Below, piece by piece: positions 1 to 9,225 of a stretch of 64,000 bases of DNA. Under the pieces are notes generated by a model, which saw only the letters and a list, made by a program, of their open reading frames with translations, was not told the origin of the DNA and did not search any database. A program made the translations under genes and the position numbers. The DNA comes from Zhihengliuella sp. (lineage in GTDB: Bacteria; Actinomycetota; Actinomycetes; Actinomycetales; Micrococcaceae). Each line of letters begins with the position of its first letter. Within the stretch, counting starts at the first letter, position 1. The DNA is taken from NCBI RefSeq assembly GCF_031178195.1, contig NZ_JAPSJL010000001.1, positions 62,001 through 126,000 on the forward strand, given 5' to 3'.

Positions 1-118
1 CGCCGGGACGCATGCCGCCGCCGTCGTGTGCTCCGGCATGCCGGCCGATGACTCGCTGGAATCCGCCGTGCTCGAGGGAGCCCCGCTGGAGGTCGCGCCA
101 TATCGCGTTCAGTTCTGA
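1..118 (+). CDS. 3' end of an unidentified gene (partial)
   Basis: An open frame enters from the left edge (codons from base 2) and ends at TGA 116-118. The visible tail is about 38 residues and ends in APYRVQF. I do not recognise the family. Its stop codon shares CTGA with the putative CTG start of the next gene, the usual sign of translational coupling, which is the main reason for believing the frame is real. A strong Shine-Dalgarno-like GGAGGT (88-93) lies inside its last codons and would serve the downstream helicase gene. Confidence 0.4.
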   Translation, partial: AGTHAAAVVCSGMPADDSLESAVLEGAPLEVAPYRVQF

Positions 119-3100
119 CCCGGTTCAGCCCCGCGACCCGCGAGTGGTTCGAGGGTGCCTTCAGCGCGCCCACCCAGGCGCAGGACGGTGCCTGGGAGGC
201 GATCAGCCGCGGCGAGAACGCCCTGGTGGTGGCGCCGACCGGCTCCGGCAAGACGCTCTCGGCCTTCCTCTGGGCGCTCGACTCGTTCGTCCGGCACACG
301 CGCGACGAGGAACCGGACGGGCAGGCACCGCCGACGGCCACGGCCCCGGAGACCCGGCCCGCGTCTGAACCCGCAGCCCCGGCGACGGTCCCCGCAGTCG
401 CCGACCCGGCGCCGTCGTCCGCGGCCCGGAACCGGCAGAAACGCGCCACCCGGGTCCTGTACATCTCGCCGCTGAAGGCGCTCGGCGTGGACGTGGAGCG
501 GAACCTGCGCAGCCCGCTGATCGGCATCACGCAGACCGCCGCCCGGTTGGGCCTGCCCGCCCCCGAGATCCGCGTGGGTGTCCGTTCCGGCGACACCCCC
601 GCCGGCGAGCGCCGCAAACTGCTGACCAACCCGCCGGACATCCTCATCACGACGCCGGAGTCGCTGTTCCTCATGCTGACCAGCCGCGCCCGCGAGACGC
701 TCGGCGCGGTGGACACGGTGATCGTCGACGAGGTCCACGCCGTCGCCGGGACCAAGCGCGGCGCCCATCTGGCGGTCTCCCTGGAGCGCCTCGACGCGCT
801 GTTGCGGAGGCCGGCCCAGCGCATCGGCCTCTCCGCCACGGTGGAGCCCCGCGAGGAGGTGGCGCGGTTCCTCGGCGGCACCCGCCCGGTCACGGTGGTG
901 GCGCCCGAGTCGACCAAGAAGTGGGACCTGACCGTCACGGTCCCGGTGGAGGACATGACCGATCTCCCCGCGGCGGCGTCGGCCCACGACCAGGGCCCCG
1001 CGTCGGGGCTCCAGCCGCAGGCGAGCATCTGGCCGCACGTCGAGGAGCGGATCGTCGACCTGATCGAGGCGAACCGCTCGACGATCGTCTTCGCGAACTC
1101 GCGCCGCCTCGCCGAGCGGCTGACCGGCCGGCTGAACGAGATCCACGAGGAGCGCCTGCAGCTCGCGGCCGAGCAGGCGGCGCCCGCCGGCGGCCCCTCC
1201 GATCCCGACCGGGCCGCGGGCGGGGACCGCGACGCCGACTGGGCCGCCGCGTGGGAGGGTCTGCGCGAGGGTGCCGCCGCCCGCCCGGAGCCGACCCGCA
1301 CGCCGGCCGAGATGATGGCCCAGGCCGGCCAGACCTCCGGCGCCCCCGCGGTGCTGGCGCGCGCCCACCACGGCTCCGTGTCCAAGGACCAGCGCGCCGA
1401 GATCGAGGACGCCCTGAAGTCCGGCCGGCTGCGCTGCGTGGTCGCCACCAGCTCGCTGGAGCTGGGCATCGACATGGGCCTGGTGGACCTGGTGATCCAG
1501 GTGGAGTCGCCCAACTCGGTGGCCTCGGGCCTGCAGCGCGTGGGCCGCGCCGGGCACCAGGTGGGCGCCGAGTCGCGCGGCGTCTTCTTCCCCAAGCACC
1601 GCGGCGACCTCCTGGACACCACGGTGACGGTGGAGCGGATGGTCCGCGGGGCCATCGAGCCGCTAAAGATCCCGCAGAACCCCCTGGACATCCTCGCCCA
1701 GCAGACGGTCGCGGCCGCTGCGCTCGGCGAGGTCGACGTGGAGGAGTGGTACGACGTCGTCCGGCGGTCCGCGCCGTTCGCCGCCCTGCCGCGCTCGGCG
1801 TACGAGGCGACGCTGGACCTGCTGGCCGGGAAGTACCCCTCCGACGAGTTCGCCGAGCTGCGCCCCCGCGTGGTCTGGGACCGCGACGCGGGCACGCTCG
1901 AGGGACGCCCCGGCGCGCAGCGGCTCGCGGTCACCTCGGGCGGCACCATCCCCGACCGCGGGCTCTTCGGCGTCTTCCTCGCCGGCGACGAGTCCGGCGC
2001 CAAGCGCGTCGGCGAGCTGGACGAGGAGATGGTCTACGAGTCGCGGGTCGGCGACGTGTTCGCGCTCGGGGCCACCAGCTGGCGGATCGAGGACATCACC
2101 CACGACCGCGTGATCGTCACCCCCGCCTACGGCCAGCCGGGCAAGCTGCCGTTCTGGCACGGCGACGGGCCCGGCCGGCCCGTGGAGCTGGGCTACGCCG
2201 TCGGGCGCGCCCGCCGCGAGCTCGCCGCCCTCGGCGAGGACGACGCCGTCGCCCGGCTGTCCGCCGCGGGCCTGGACCCGTGGGCGGTCTCCAACGTGCG
2301 GGCCTACCTGGAGGCCCAGCGCGAGGCGACGGGCAGCATCCCGTCGGACCAGACGCTCGTCGTCGAGCGGTTCCAGGACGAGCTCGGCGACTGGCGCGTG
2401 GTCCTGCACTCGCCGTTCGGCATGCCGGTCCACGCCCCGTGGGCGCTCGCCGTCGGCGCCCGGCTGCGCGAGCGGTACGGGCTGGACGGGGCCGCCATGG
2501 CCTCCGACGACGGGATCGTGCTGCGGGTGCCCCTGATGGAGGACGAGCCACCGGGCGCCGACCTCTTCCTCTTCGACCCGGAGGAGCTCGACGACATCGT
2601 CACCCGCGAAGTGGGCGGGTCGGCGCTGTTCGCGTCCCGGTTCCGCGAGTGCGCGGCCCGGGCGCTGCTGCTCCCCCGGCAGAACCCCGGCCAGCGGACG
2701 CCGCTGTGGCAGCAGCGGCAGCGGTCCGCGCAGCTGCTGGACGTGGCGAAGAAGTACCCGACCTTCCCGATCATCCTGGAGACGGCCCGCGAGTGCCTGC
2801 AGGACGTCTACGACGTCCCCGCCCTGCGCGACGTCGCCGCGGCGGTGGGCCGGCGGGAGATCCGGATCGCCGAGACCACCACGCGCCAGCCGTCGCCGTT
2901 CGCCCAGTCGCTGCTCTTCGGCTACGTGGCGCAGTTCCTCTACGAGGGCGACTCGCCGCTGGCCGAGCGCCGGGCCGCGGCCCTCTCGCTGGACCCGACG
3001 CTGCTCAACGACCTGCTCGGCCGCAGCGAGCTGCGCGAGCTCCTGGACCCGGACGTCATCCGGCGCACCGAGGCGGAGCTGCAGCGGACCGCGCCCGACC

Positions 3101-5295
3101 GCCGGCTGCGCGGCGTGGAGGGGGCCGCCGACCTGCTCCGTCTGCTCGGTCCGCTGACCGCCGAGGAGCTGGCGCTGCGGCTGCGGCCGGACGGCGAGGC
3201 CGCCGACACGGAGCCGGCGGGGGGCGCCCCTTCGACGGAGTCGACCGACGACGCCGGGGCCGAGGACGCGAGCCCGGACGGGGAGGGGGTCGACGACGGC
3301 GGCCACGCCTCGGTGGCGACGGCCCGGGCCTGGGCGGAGGAGCTGGTCCGCAGCGTGCGCGCCCTGCGCGTGAACGTCGCCGGGCGCGAGGTCTTCGCGG
3401 CCATCGAGGATGCGGCCCGGCTGCGCGACGCACTCGGGGTGCCGCTGCCCATCGGCGTGCCGCTGGCCTTCGTCGAGCCGGTCGAGGACCCGCTCGGCGA
3501 CCTGGTGGGCCGGTACGCGCGCACGCACGGCCCGTTCGCCTCCGCCGAGGCGGCCGGCCGGCTGGGGCTGGGCGTCGCCGTCGTGCACTCGACCCTGCAG
3601 CGGCTGGCCCAGTCCGGGCGCGTGCTGGACGGGGAGTTCCGGCCGCGGGAGCTGCTGCCGGCGGAGCACCGCGGCGGCGACGCGGGACTCGAGTGGTGCG
3701 ACGCCGAGGTCCTGCGCCGGATCCGCCGCCGCTCCCTGGCGGCCCTGCGTGCCGAGGTCGAGCCGGTAGACGCCGCGACGTACGCCCGCTTCCTGCCCGC
3801 GTGGCAGTTCGTCGGCGACGGCGAGACCGCCGCCCCCCAGCTGCGCGGGGCCGACGGCGTGGCGGCCGTCGTCGAGCAGCTCGCCGGCTACCCGGCGCCG
3901 GCGAGCGCCTGGGAGACCCACATCCTTCCCGCCCGCGTCGCCGACTACCGGCCCGGGCTGCTGGACGAGCTGCTCGCCTCCGGCGAGGTCCTGCTCACCG
4001 GAGCCGGTGCGCTGAGCGGCAACGACGGCTGGGTCGCACTGCACCCGGCGGGCACGGCCGAGCTGACCGTCAGCGGGACGGCCGCCCCGCAGCCGGATCA
4101 GCCGGCCGTCCCCCCGGCCGACGAGGCGGAGGCGCCGGCCGCGGCGCGCGACGCGGTTCTGTCCACGCTCTCGACCGGGGGCGCGTACTTCTTCCGCCAC
4201 CTGGCCGAGGCCCACCCCGGCGTCCCGCAGCCGGACCTGCTGGACGCGCTCTGGGAGTTGTTCTGGGCCGGCCGCCTGACCAACGACACGTTCGCCCCCG
4301 TCCGCGGGCTGCTCGACGGCGGCCGCACCGCCCACAAGGCGCGCGCGTCGACGCCGCGCTCGCGGCTGGCCCGCCCGTCGCGGCTCGGCCTGCGCTCGGG
4401 ACTCCGCGCGCGGCTCGAGTCCGGCGGCGGGCCGGGCGCCGGCTCGGGGCTGCGCACGGGTCTGCGCTCGGGTCTCGGCGGAGACCACAGCGGGCACGCC
4501 GGCGGCGATGCCCAGGCGGTCACCACCGGCGTGCTGACGCCGGCGCAGCAGGCCCGGGCGGCCGGCCGCTGGTCGCTGGCGCCGGCCCCCGAGCGGGACG
4601 CCACGCTGCGCGCCCACGCCACCGCGGAGCTGCTGCTGGACCGTTACGGGGTCCTCACCCGCGGCCCGGTCGCCTCCGAGGAGGTCCCGGGCGGGTTCGC
4701 GCTGCTCTACAAGGTCCTGGCGCGGCTGGAGGAGGCCGGGCACATCCGCCGCGGCTACTTCATCGAGCACCTGGGTGCCGCGCAGTTCGCGCTCTCGGCC
4801 ACGGTGGACCGTCTACGCGCGCACGTCGGCTCGGGCGGACGGGCCGGCCTCGACGGCGGCGGCGCCGGGCCGGACGCCCTGCAGTACAGCGCTGAGGCCT
4901 CCCGCCGCGCCCCGCTCGCCGTGGCGCTCGCCGCCACGGATCCGGCCAACCCGTACGGTGCGGCACTGGGCTGGCCGGCGGCGCCGTCGTTCTCCGGCGA
5001 GGAGGCGTCCCGGCACCGCCCGGGGCGGAAGGCGGGGGCCGTCGTCGTCCTGGTCAACGGCGCGCTCGCGCTCTACGTGGAGCGCGGCGGCCGGACCGTC
5101 CTGGCCTGGACGGAGGACCCGGCCGAGCTGGCCGCGGCCGCCGAGGCCCTGGTCCGCGCCCTGCGCGCCGCCCGGGTGGAGAAGATTTCAATCGAGAAGG
5201 TCAGCGGAGTCCCGGTCCTCGGGACGCCGCTGGCGCAAGCGCTACGTGCCGCCGGGTTCTACGCGGCGCCGAATGGGGTGAGATTCCGTGCCTGA
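115..5295 (+). CDS. lhr: Lhr-type ATP-dependent helicase (long form)
   Basis: Large superfamily 2 helicase acting in nucleic-acid repair, about 1,726 residues. Visible motifs are Walker A APTGSGKT (about residue 40), the DEVH box in VIVDEVHAVAGTKRGAHL, SAT in IGLSATVEPR, and motif VI QRVGRAGHQ. The Lhr-specific C-terminal half follows (winged-helix and Lhr core, ending in GVRFRA). The protein is longer than usual because of low-complexity inserts: about 55 Pro/Ala-rich residues just after motif I and a Gly/Arg/Ser-rich stretch near residue 1,400. No ATG, GTG or TTG lies in frame between the upstream stop (49-51) and residue RFSPATREWF. I place the start at CTG 115, which overlaps the previous stop; ATA 100 behind GGAGGT is the alternative. 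It overlaps nei by 8 bp, and the lhr-nei pair is a known actinobacterial arrangement. Confidence 0.93.
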   Translation: MTRFSPATREWFEGAFSAPTQAQDGAWEAISRGENALVVAPTGSGKTLSAFLWALDSFVRHTRDEEPDGQAPPTATAPETRPASEPAAPATVPAVADPAPSSAARNRQKRATRVLYISPLKALGVDVERNLRSPLIGITQTAARLGLPAPEIRVGVRSGDTPAGERRKLLTNPPDILITTPESLFLMLTSRARETLGAVDTVIVDEVHAVAGTKRGAHLAVSLERLDALLRRPAQRIGLSATVEPREEVARFLGGTRPVTVVAPESTKKWDLTVTVPVEDMTDLPAAASAHDQGPASGLQPQASIWPHVEERIVDLIEANRSTIVFANSRRLAERLTGRLNEIHEERLQLAAEQAAPAGGPSDPDRAAGGDRDADWAAAWEGLREGAAARPEPTRTPAEMMAQAGQTSGAPAVLARAHHGSVSKDQRAEIEDALKSGRLRCVVATSSLELGIDMGLVDLVIQVESPNSVASGLQRVGRAGHQVGAESRGVFFPKHRGDLLDTTVTVERMVRGAIEPLKIPQNPLDILAQQTVAAAALGEVDVEEWYDVVRRSAPFAALPRSAYEATLDLLAGKYPSDEFAELRPRVVWDRDAGTLEGRPGAQRLAVTSGGTIPDRGLFGVFLAGDESGAKRVGELDEEMVYESRVGDVFALGATSWRIEDITHDRVIVTPAYGQPGKLPFWHGDGPGRPVELGYAVGRARRELAALGEDDAVARLSAAGLDPWAVSNVRAYLEAQREATGSIPSDQTLVVERFQDELGDWRVVLHSPFGMPVHAPWALAVGARLRERYGLDGAAMASDDGIVLRVPLMEDEPPGADLFLFDPEELDDIVTREVGGSALFASRFRECAARALLLPRQNPGQRTPLWQQRQRSAQLLDVAKKYPTFPIILETARECLQDVYDVPALRDVAAAVGRREIRIAETTTRQPSPFAQSLLFGYVAQFLYEGDSPLAERRAAALSLDPTLLNDLLGRSELRELLDPDVIRRTEAELQRTAPDRRLRGVEGAADLLRLLGPLTAEELALRLRPDGEAADTEPAGGAPSTESTDDAGAEDASPDGEGVDDGGHASVATARAWAEELVRSVRALRVNVAGREVFAAIEDAARLRDALGVPLPIGVPLAFVEPVEDPLGDLVGRYARTHGPFASAEAAGRLGLGVAVVHSTLQRLAQSGRVLDGEFRPRELLPAEHRGGDAGLEWCDAEVLRRIRRRSLAALRAEVEPVDAATYARFLPAWQFVGDGETAAPQLRGADGVAAVVEQLAGYPAPASAWETHILPARVADYRPGLLDELLASGEVLLTGAGALSGNDGWVALHPAGTAELTVSGTAAPQPDQPAVPPADEAEAPAAARDAVLSTLSTGGAYFFRHLAEAHPGVPQPDLLDALWELFWAGRLTNDTFAPVRGLLDGGRTAHKARASTPRSRLARPSRLGLRSGLRARLESGGGPGAGSGLRTGLRSGLGGDHSGHAGGDAQAVTTGVLTPAQQARAAGRWSLAPAPERDATLRAHATAELLLDRYGVLTRGPVASEEVPGGFALLYKVLARLEEAGHIRRGYFIEHLGAAQFALSATVDRLRAHVGSGGRAGLDGGGAGPDALQYSAEASRRAPLAVALAATDPANPYGAALGWPAAPSFSGEEASRHRPGRKAGAVVVLVNGALALYVERGGRTVLAWTEDPAELAAAAEALVRALRAARVEKISIEKVSGVPVLGTPLAQALRAAGFYAAPNGVRFRA

Positions 5296-6094
5296 GGGTG
5301 ATTCCGTGCACCGGGCCGCGCGCATGCTGGACGCTGCGCTGACGGGCCACGTACTGACCAAGACGGACTTCCGGGTGCCGCAGGTGGCCACCGTGGACCT
5401 GGCCGGGCGGCCGGTCGACTCGGTGTGCGCCCGGGGCAAGCACCTGCTGATCCGGATCGGGACGGACCCGGCGCAGCTGCTGACCATGCACACGCACCTG
5501 ATGATGGACGGCCGCTGGGAGGTCTACGCACCCGGCGAGCGCTGGCGCGTGGCCGGGCACAAGGTGCGCTGCGTGCTGACGAACTCGACCTTCGAGGCGA
5601 TCGGCGTGGACCTCGGGTTCCTGCGGCTCTTCCCCTCGCGTCTGGAGCCGCAGGCGGTGGGGCATCTGGGCCCAGACCCGCTGGGGCGGGACTGGGACCC
5701 GGACGAGGTGCGGGACCGGATGCTGAAGGAGCCGGAGCGGGCCGTCGGGCTGGCGCTGCTGGACCAGCGGAACATGGCCGGCGTCGGCAACATCTACCGT
5801 TCGGAGGCGCTGTTCGTGTGCCGGGTGCACCCCCTGACGCCGGTGGGCGAGGTCCCGGACCTGCCGCGCCTGATCGAGCGCTGCTTCCTGATGCTCCACG
5901 CCAACCGGGACCGCGAGCGGCGCAAGACCACCCCGGCCGAGCTCCGCGAGCCGTACTGGGTGTACCAGCGGGCCGGCCGGCCGTGCTTCCGCTGCGGCAC
6001 GGCGCTGGACCTGCTGCGCATCGGCCCGGTGAAGCTGCAGCAGGACCGCGACGCGTACGTGTGCCGGACCTGCCAGCCGGACCCCGCCGCGTAG
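5288..6094 (+). CDS. nei: Fpg/Nei-family DNA glycosylase (endonuclease VIII-like)
   Basis: Base-excision repair glycosylase/AP lyase of 268 residues. After removal of Met the N-terminus is Pro-Glu-Gly-Asp, with the catalytic proline and glutamate in the expected places. The helix-two-turn-helix region contains NMAGVGNIYRSEALF. A zinc finger closes the protein, with CFRCG and CRTCQ as its Cys pairs around a KLQQDRDAYV hairpin. The GTG start at 5288 lies inside the last codons of lhr, so the two genes are translated together. The same lhr-nei order is known in mycobacteria. It probably removes oxidised bases while Lhr remodels the DNA; that link is inference. Confidence 0.92.
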   Translation: MPEGDSVHRAARMLDAALTGHVLTKTDFRVPQVATVDLAGRPVDSVCARGKHLLIRIGTDPAQLLTMHTHLMMDGRWEVYAPGERWRVAGHKVRCVLTNSTFEAIGVDLGFLRLFPSRLEPQAVGHLGPDPLGRDWDPDEVRDRMLKEPERAVGLALLDQRNMAGVGNIYRSEALFVCRVHPLTPVGEVPDLPRLIERCFLMLHANRDRERRKTTPAELREPYWVYQRAGRPCFRCGTALDLLRIGPVKLQQDRDAYVCRTCQPDPAA

Positions 6095-6294
6095 ACCGGA
6101 CGGCGGCGGCTGGGCGTCCGCTGGCGGCGCGCTCCCAGCTCGCTGCGGATCCGCCGGGAGACTCGCCCCGCCGCGGCCGAGCGGCGTACGTTGTGAACTG
6201 GACGGCGTCCGTCCCGGCACGCCCCGCGTGTGCCGGAGCGGAACGCGCCCGCGCCTCCGACCGGCGCACGAGTGGAGAAACGAGGAGCCGAGAG

Positions 6295-7398
6295 ATGCCC
6301 ACCGTGGGAGTGATGGCCGACCCCGGCCTGCCGGAGATCATCTCCCGTCAGGTCCACGGCGTCGTCGAGAAGAACCTGGCCGCGTACGACGGCGAGGGGT
6401 GGACCGTCGTCGTCGAGCGCGGCGCCCTGCCCCTGAACGACGACGGGGACATCCCGCTCATGGAGCGCTCCTCGGCGCTGCTCTCCGAACGGGGCTGGGA
6501 CTACATCATCTACGTCACCGACCTGCCGCGCACCTACGACGGACAGCCGCTGGCCTACGAGCTCGAGAACGAGACGAACGCCGCCCTGCTCTCGCTGCCG
6601 GCGCTCGGCCTGTGGCGCCTCACCGCGCGCCTGCGCACCCTGCTCACGGACCTCTCGCTCACCCTGCACGAGCGGCAGGCGCCGGAGGAGGAGCGCCGGG
6701 AGTCGAACATCCGGACCCCCGGGGTGCGCACCGCCCACCACGAGGACGACGACGGCCGTGTCTTCGTCACCCTCGACTCCCCCGTGAGCCGGCTGCGTCT
6801 GCTCGCCGGCATGGTCCGGAACAACCGTCCGGGCCGGCTGCTCACGGCGCTCTCGACCTGCATCGCCACCGCCGCCGCGGCCGGCGCCTTCGGCATCTTC
6901 TACACGAGCATCTGGAACATGTCCGATGCGCTGCCCGCCCGCCGGCTGTTCCTCATCAGCATCGTGGCCGTCCTGACGCTGAGCGTCTGGCTGATCGTGC
7001 GCAACGGCCTCTGGACGCGGCGGGCGAGCATCGAGCAGTCCGGCACGGCACGGGTGGGCGTGGGCTCGGCGTCGAACCAGGCCGCGCTGGACAACGCCGC
7101 GACCCTGGTCACGGTGGTCCTCTCCGTGGGGTTCATGTACGCGGTCCTCTTCACGGTGCTGTTCGCCGGCTCCATCACGATCGTCGACTCCGGATACCTG
7201 GAGTCCCAGCTGGAGCACCCCGTCGACGTCGGCGACTACGCCACCCTGTCCTGGCTCGCCGCGTCGCTGGGCACGATGGCCGGCTCGCTCGGCTCCAACT
7301 TCGACAGCGACGCGGACATCCGCGAGGCCACCTACAGCCGGCGGGCGCGGCAGCGGCGCCAGCTCAACGAGGGGGCCGAGGAGGGCGAAGCCGTCTAG
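6295..7398 (+). CDS. Uncharacterised membrane protein with soluble N-terminal domain
   Basis: 367 residues. GAGGAG (6282-6287) sits 7 bp before ATG 6295. Residues 1-120 are hydrophilic and contain WDYIIYVTDLPRTYDGQPLAYE, which looks like a folded alpha/beta domain. Four hydrophobic segments follow from about residue 185 onward (LLTALSTCIATAAAAGAFGIF, LFLISIVAVLTLSVWLIV, LVTVVLSVGFMYAVLFTVLFA and LSWLAASLGTMAGSLGSNF), and the tail is charged. Homologues are common in actinobacteria as hypothetical membrane proteins, but I cannot assign a function. It stands alone, 200 bp after nei and 124 bp before the pseudouridine synthase. Confidence 0.85.
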   Translation: MPTVGVMADPGLPEIISRQVHGVVEKNLAAYDGEGWTVVVERGALPLNDDGDIPLMERSSALLSERGWDYIIYVTDLPRTYDGQPLAYELENETNAALLSLPALGLWRLTARLRTLLTDLSLTLHERQAPEEERRESNIRTPGVRTAHHEDDDGRVFVTLDSPVSRLRLLAGMVRNNRPGRLLTALSTCIATAAAAGAFGIFYTSIWNMSDALPARRLFLISIVAVLTLSVWLIVRNGLWTRRASIEQSGTARVGVGSASNQAALDNAATLVTVVLSVGFMYAVLFTVLFAGSITIVDSGYLESQLEHPVDVGDYATLSWLAASLGTMAGSLGSNFDSDADIREATYSRRARQRRQLNEGAEEGEAV

Positions 7399-7510
7399 CC
7401 GCCCGGCCGCCGTCGTCCCGTCTCCGCGGGGCTCCCCCCGCGTCGACCACCCCTCCCCACGGGCCCCCACGCCCGTGGAGCACCGCGCCCGCGGGGCGCT
7501 GCGCCCATGG

Positions 7511-7522
7511 GACACTGGAACG
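7511..7522 (+). promoter_or_regulatory. -10 element of a leaderless transcript (rluA-like gene)
   Basis: GACACT (7511-7516) lies six bases before GTG 7523. This matches the -10 to start spacing seen at many genes in this window and predicts a transcript beginning at the start codon. There is no ribosome-binding site. Confidence 0.5.
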
Positions 7523-8605
7523 GTGGCCATGAAGTCTCCCCTCCCCGTCCGGAACGGCGTCGGCGCAACCCGGCTCCGGCTCCCCGAGGCACCCCGCGCG
7601 GGCCAGGCCACCGTGCTGGAGCACCTGGTCGCCCGCTTCGGCCACATCGACCCCGGCGAGATCGCGCAGCGGTTCGACGACGGCGAGGTCGTCGCGCGCG
7701 ACGGCGCTCCCCTGTCCCGGGCCACGCCGCTGGGGGCCCACGATTTCGTCTGGTACTACCGGACCCTCCCCCCGGAGACGCCGATCCCGTTCGAGGAGCG
7801 CGTCCTGGCTCAGGACCGGGACCTGCTGGTGGTGGACAAGCCGCACTTCCTGCCCACGACGCCCGGGGGCGGGTTCCTGCAGGAGTCCGCGCTGGTGCGG
7901 CTGCGCAACCGGCTCGGCCTGCCCGAGCTGACGCCCATCCACCGCCTGGACCGGGCGACGGCGGGCGTGATCCTCTTCTCCGTCCGCGCCGAGACGCGCG
8001 GGGCCTACCAGACCATGTTCGAGCGGCGCACCGTGCGCAAGGAGTACGAGTGCGTCAGCGCGCTCCCCGCCGGGGTACGGGGCGACGGCCTGCGCGGCGG
8101 GGACGATTCCGTGGACCTCCACGACCTCGGGGGCTTCCGCGGCCTCGGGGACTTCCGCGATCTCGGGAACCCCCGTGATCTCGGGGACTTCCGCGAATTT
8201 CCAGTCGTGGTGCGCAGCCGCATCCGGAAGACCAAGGGGGAGCTGCGGGTGCGGCTCGAGGACGGGCCGGCGAATGCCGAGTCCGCCGTCGAGCTGCTCG
8301 CGACCGGCGCCAGCGGGGGCCACCGGGCGGGTCTGCCCGTCGCGCACTTCCGGCTCACGCCGCACACGGGGAAGACGCACCAGCTGCGCGTGCACATGGC
8401 GTCGCTGGGCCTGGGCATCCTCAACGACGTCTTCTACCCGGACCTGCTGGACAAGGCCCCGGACGACTACGATCGCCCGCTGCAGCTGCTGGCGCGCAGC
8501 ATCGAGTTCCCCGACCCGGTGACGGGGAACCGCCGCCGCTTCGAGTCGGGCCTCCGGCTCGCGGAGGCGCCCGTCGCCGAGGCACCCGCCGGCCCGCCCG
8601 CGTGA
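7523..8605 (+). CDS. RluA-family pseudouridine synthase with repeat insertion
   Basis: rRNA/tRNA pseudouridine synthase of about 360 residues. The core reads DLLVVDKPHFLPTTPGG, then the catalytic HRLDRATAGVILF with its Asp, and later the substrate-binding HTGKTHQLRVHMASLGLGI. The N-terminal part (EHLVARFGHIDPGEIAQRFDDG) resembles an S4-like RNA-binding segment. An unusual insertion of about 30 residues in the middle of the catalytic domain is built from four 18-bp tandem repeats (8123-8194). I chose GTG 7523 because a -10 hexamer sits six bases upstream; ATG 7529 is equally possible. Its stop overlaps the next start (GTGA). Confidence 0.88.
   Translation: MAMKSPLPVRNGVGATRLRLPEAPRAGQATVLEHLVARFGHIDPGEIAQRFDDGEVVARDGAPLSRATPLGAHDFVWYYRTLPPETPIPFEERVLAQDRDLLVVDKPHFLPTTPGGGFLQESALVRLRNRLGLPELTPIHRLDRATAGVILFSVRAETRGAYQTMFERRTVRKEYECVSALPAGVRGDGLRGGDDSVDLHDLGGFRGLGDFRDLGNPRDLGDFREFPVVVRSRIRKTKGELRVRLEDGPANAESAVELLATGASGGHRAGLPVAHFRLTPHTGKTHQLRVHMASLGLGILNDVFYPDLLDKAPDDYDRPLQLLARSIEFPDPVTGNRRRFESGLRLAEAPVAEAPAGPPA
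8123..8194 (+). repeat. Four tandem 18-bp repeats inside rluA-like gene
   Basis: Units start at 8123, 8141, 8159 and 8177. Each is close to GATCTCGGGGACTTCCGC and encodes variants of DLGDFR. A fifth, degenerate unit may precede them. The array keeps the reading frame and falls between the catalytic Asp motif and the HTGKTHQLR motif, probably in a surface loop. Confidence 0.85.
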
Positions 8606-9216
8606 TCGAACCCGGGACGGGTCCCCTCGGGCTCGACGGCGGCGGCCTCTGGTACCACCTAGCCACGTTCGTACTCGTGGCGCTCGATGCCGCCTTCCCG
8701 CCCCTCCCCGCCGAGCTGCTGGTGCTCGGCTCCGGCCCGCTGGCCGCCGACGGCCGGGTCTCGGCCCTCTGGGCCTGGCTGGCCGCCGCGGCCGGATGCC
8801 TCGCCGGGGACCTCGGGCTCTACTGGGTCTTCCGGCGCGGCCTCACCCGGTGGCTGGACCGGTTCCGGGCGGGGCGCTGGGTCCACCGCAACACCGTGGC
8901 GGTCATGAACCGGCTCGGCCGCGACGCCACCTACGCGTCACTGCTCGGCCTGCGCTTCGTCTCCGGCGGGCGGACCGCCTCGGTCGCCGCCGCGGGCCTC
9001 GCGGGCGTCGGGCCGCGCCCCTTCGCCGTGCTGGCCGCCGCCGGCTCCGGGATCTGGGCGGCCTGGATGATGCTGCTGGGGCATCTCACGCAGTCGGTCA
9101 CCGGCTGGCCGACGTGGGCCGCCACACTGGCGTCGCTGGTCCTCGGCGCGGCGATCGCCGCCGCGCTGGCCGGCGCGCTGACGTGGGCGGACCGTCGTCG
9201 GGGTCCCCGGGCGTAG
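8602..9216 (+). CDS. DedA/VTT-domain membrane protein
   Basis: 204 residues with four or five hydrophobic segments. Features resembling the DedA (SNARE-associated, VTT) family are the N-terminal hydrophobic hairpin LDAAFPPLPAELLVLGSGPLA, the GD-containing segment AGCLAGDLGLYWVFRRG, and the re-entrant-like GLRFVSGGRTASVAAAGLAGV. Relatives are thought to act as lipid flippases or in envelope maintenance. The start GTG 8602 overlaps the stop of the preceding synthase, so the two are co-translated. An assignment to DedA rather than another small integral membrane family is likely but not certain. Confidence 0.75.
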   Translation: MIEPGTGPLGLDGGGLWYHLATFVLVALDAAFPPLPAELLVLGSGPLAADGRVSALWAWLAAAAGCLAGDLGLYWVFRRGLTRWLDRFRAGRWVHRNTVAVMNRLGRDATYASLLGLRFVSGGRTASVAAAGLAGVGPRPFAVLAAAGSGIWAAWMMLLGHLTQSVTGWPTWAATLASLVLGAAIAAALAGALTWADRRRGPRA

Positions 9217-9225
9217 GCTGGAACC
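9214..9225 (+). promoter_or_regulatory. -10 element of a leaderless transcript (DUF1684 gene)
   Basis: TAGGCT (9214-9219) followed by six bases and ATG 9226. No ribosome-binding site is present. It overlaps the end of the upstream gene. Confidence 0.55.

Noticed and set aside
109-1599. Long minus-strand open frames antisense to lhr and many other genes
   Set aside because: These are compositional shadows of third-position GC bias. They lack family motifs and conflict with clear genes on the other strand.
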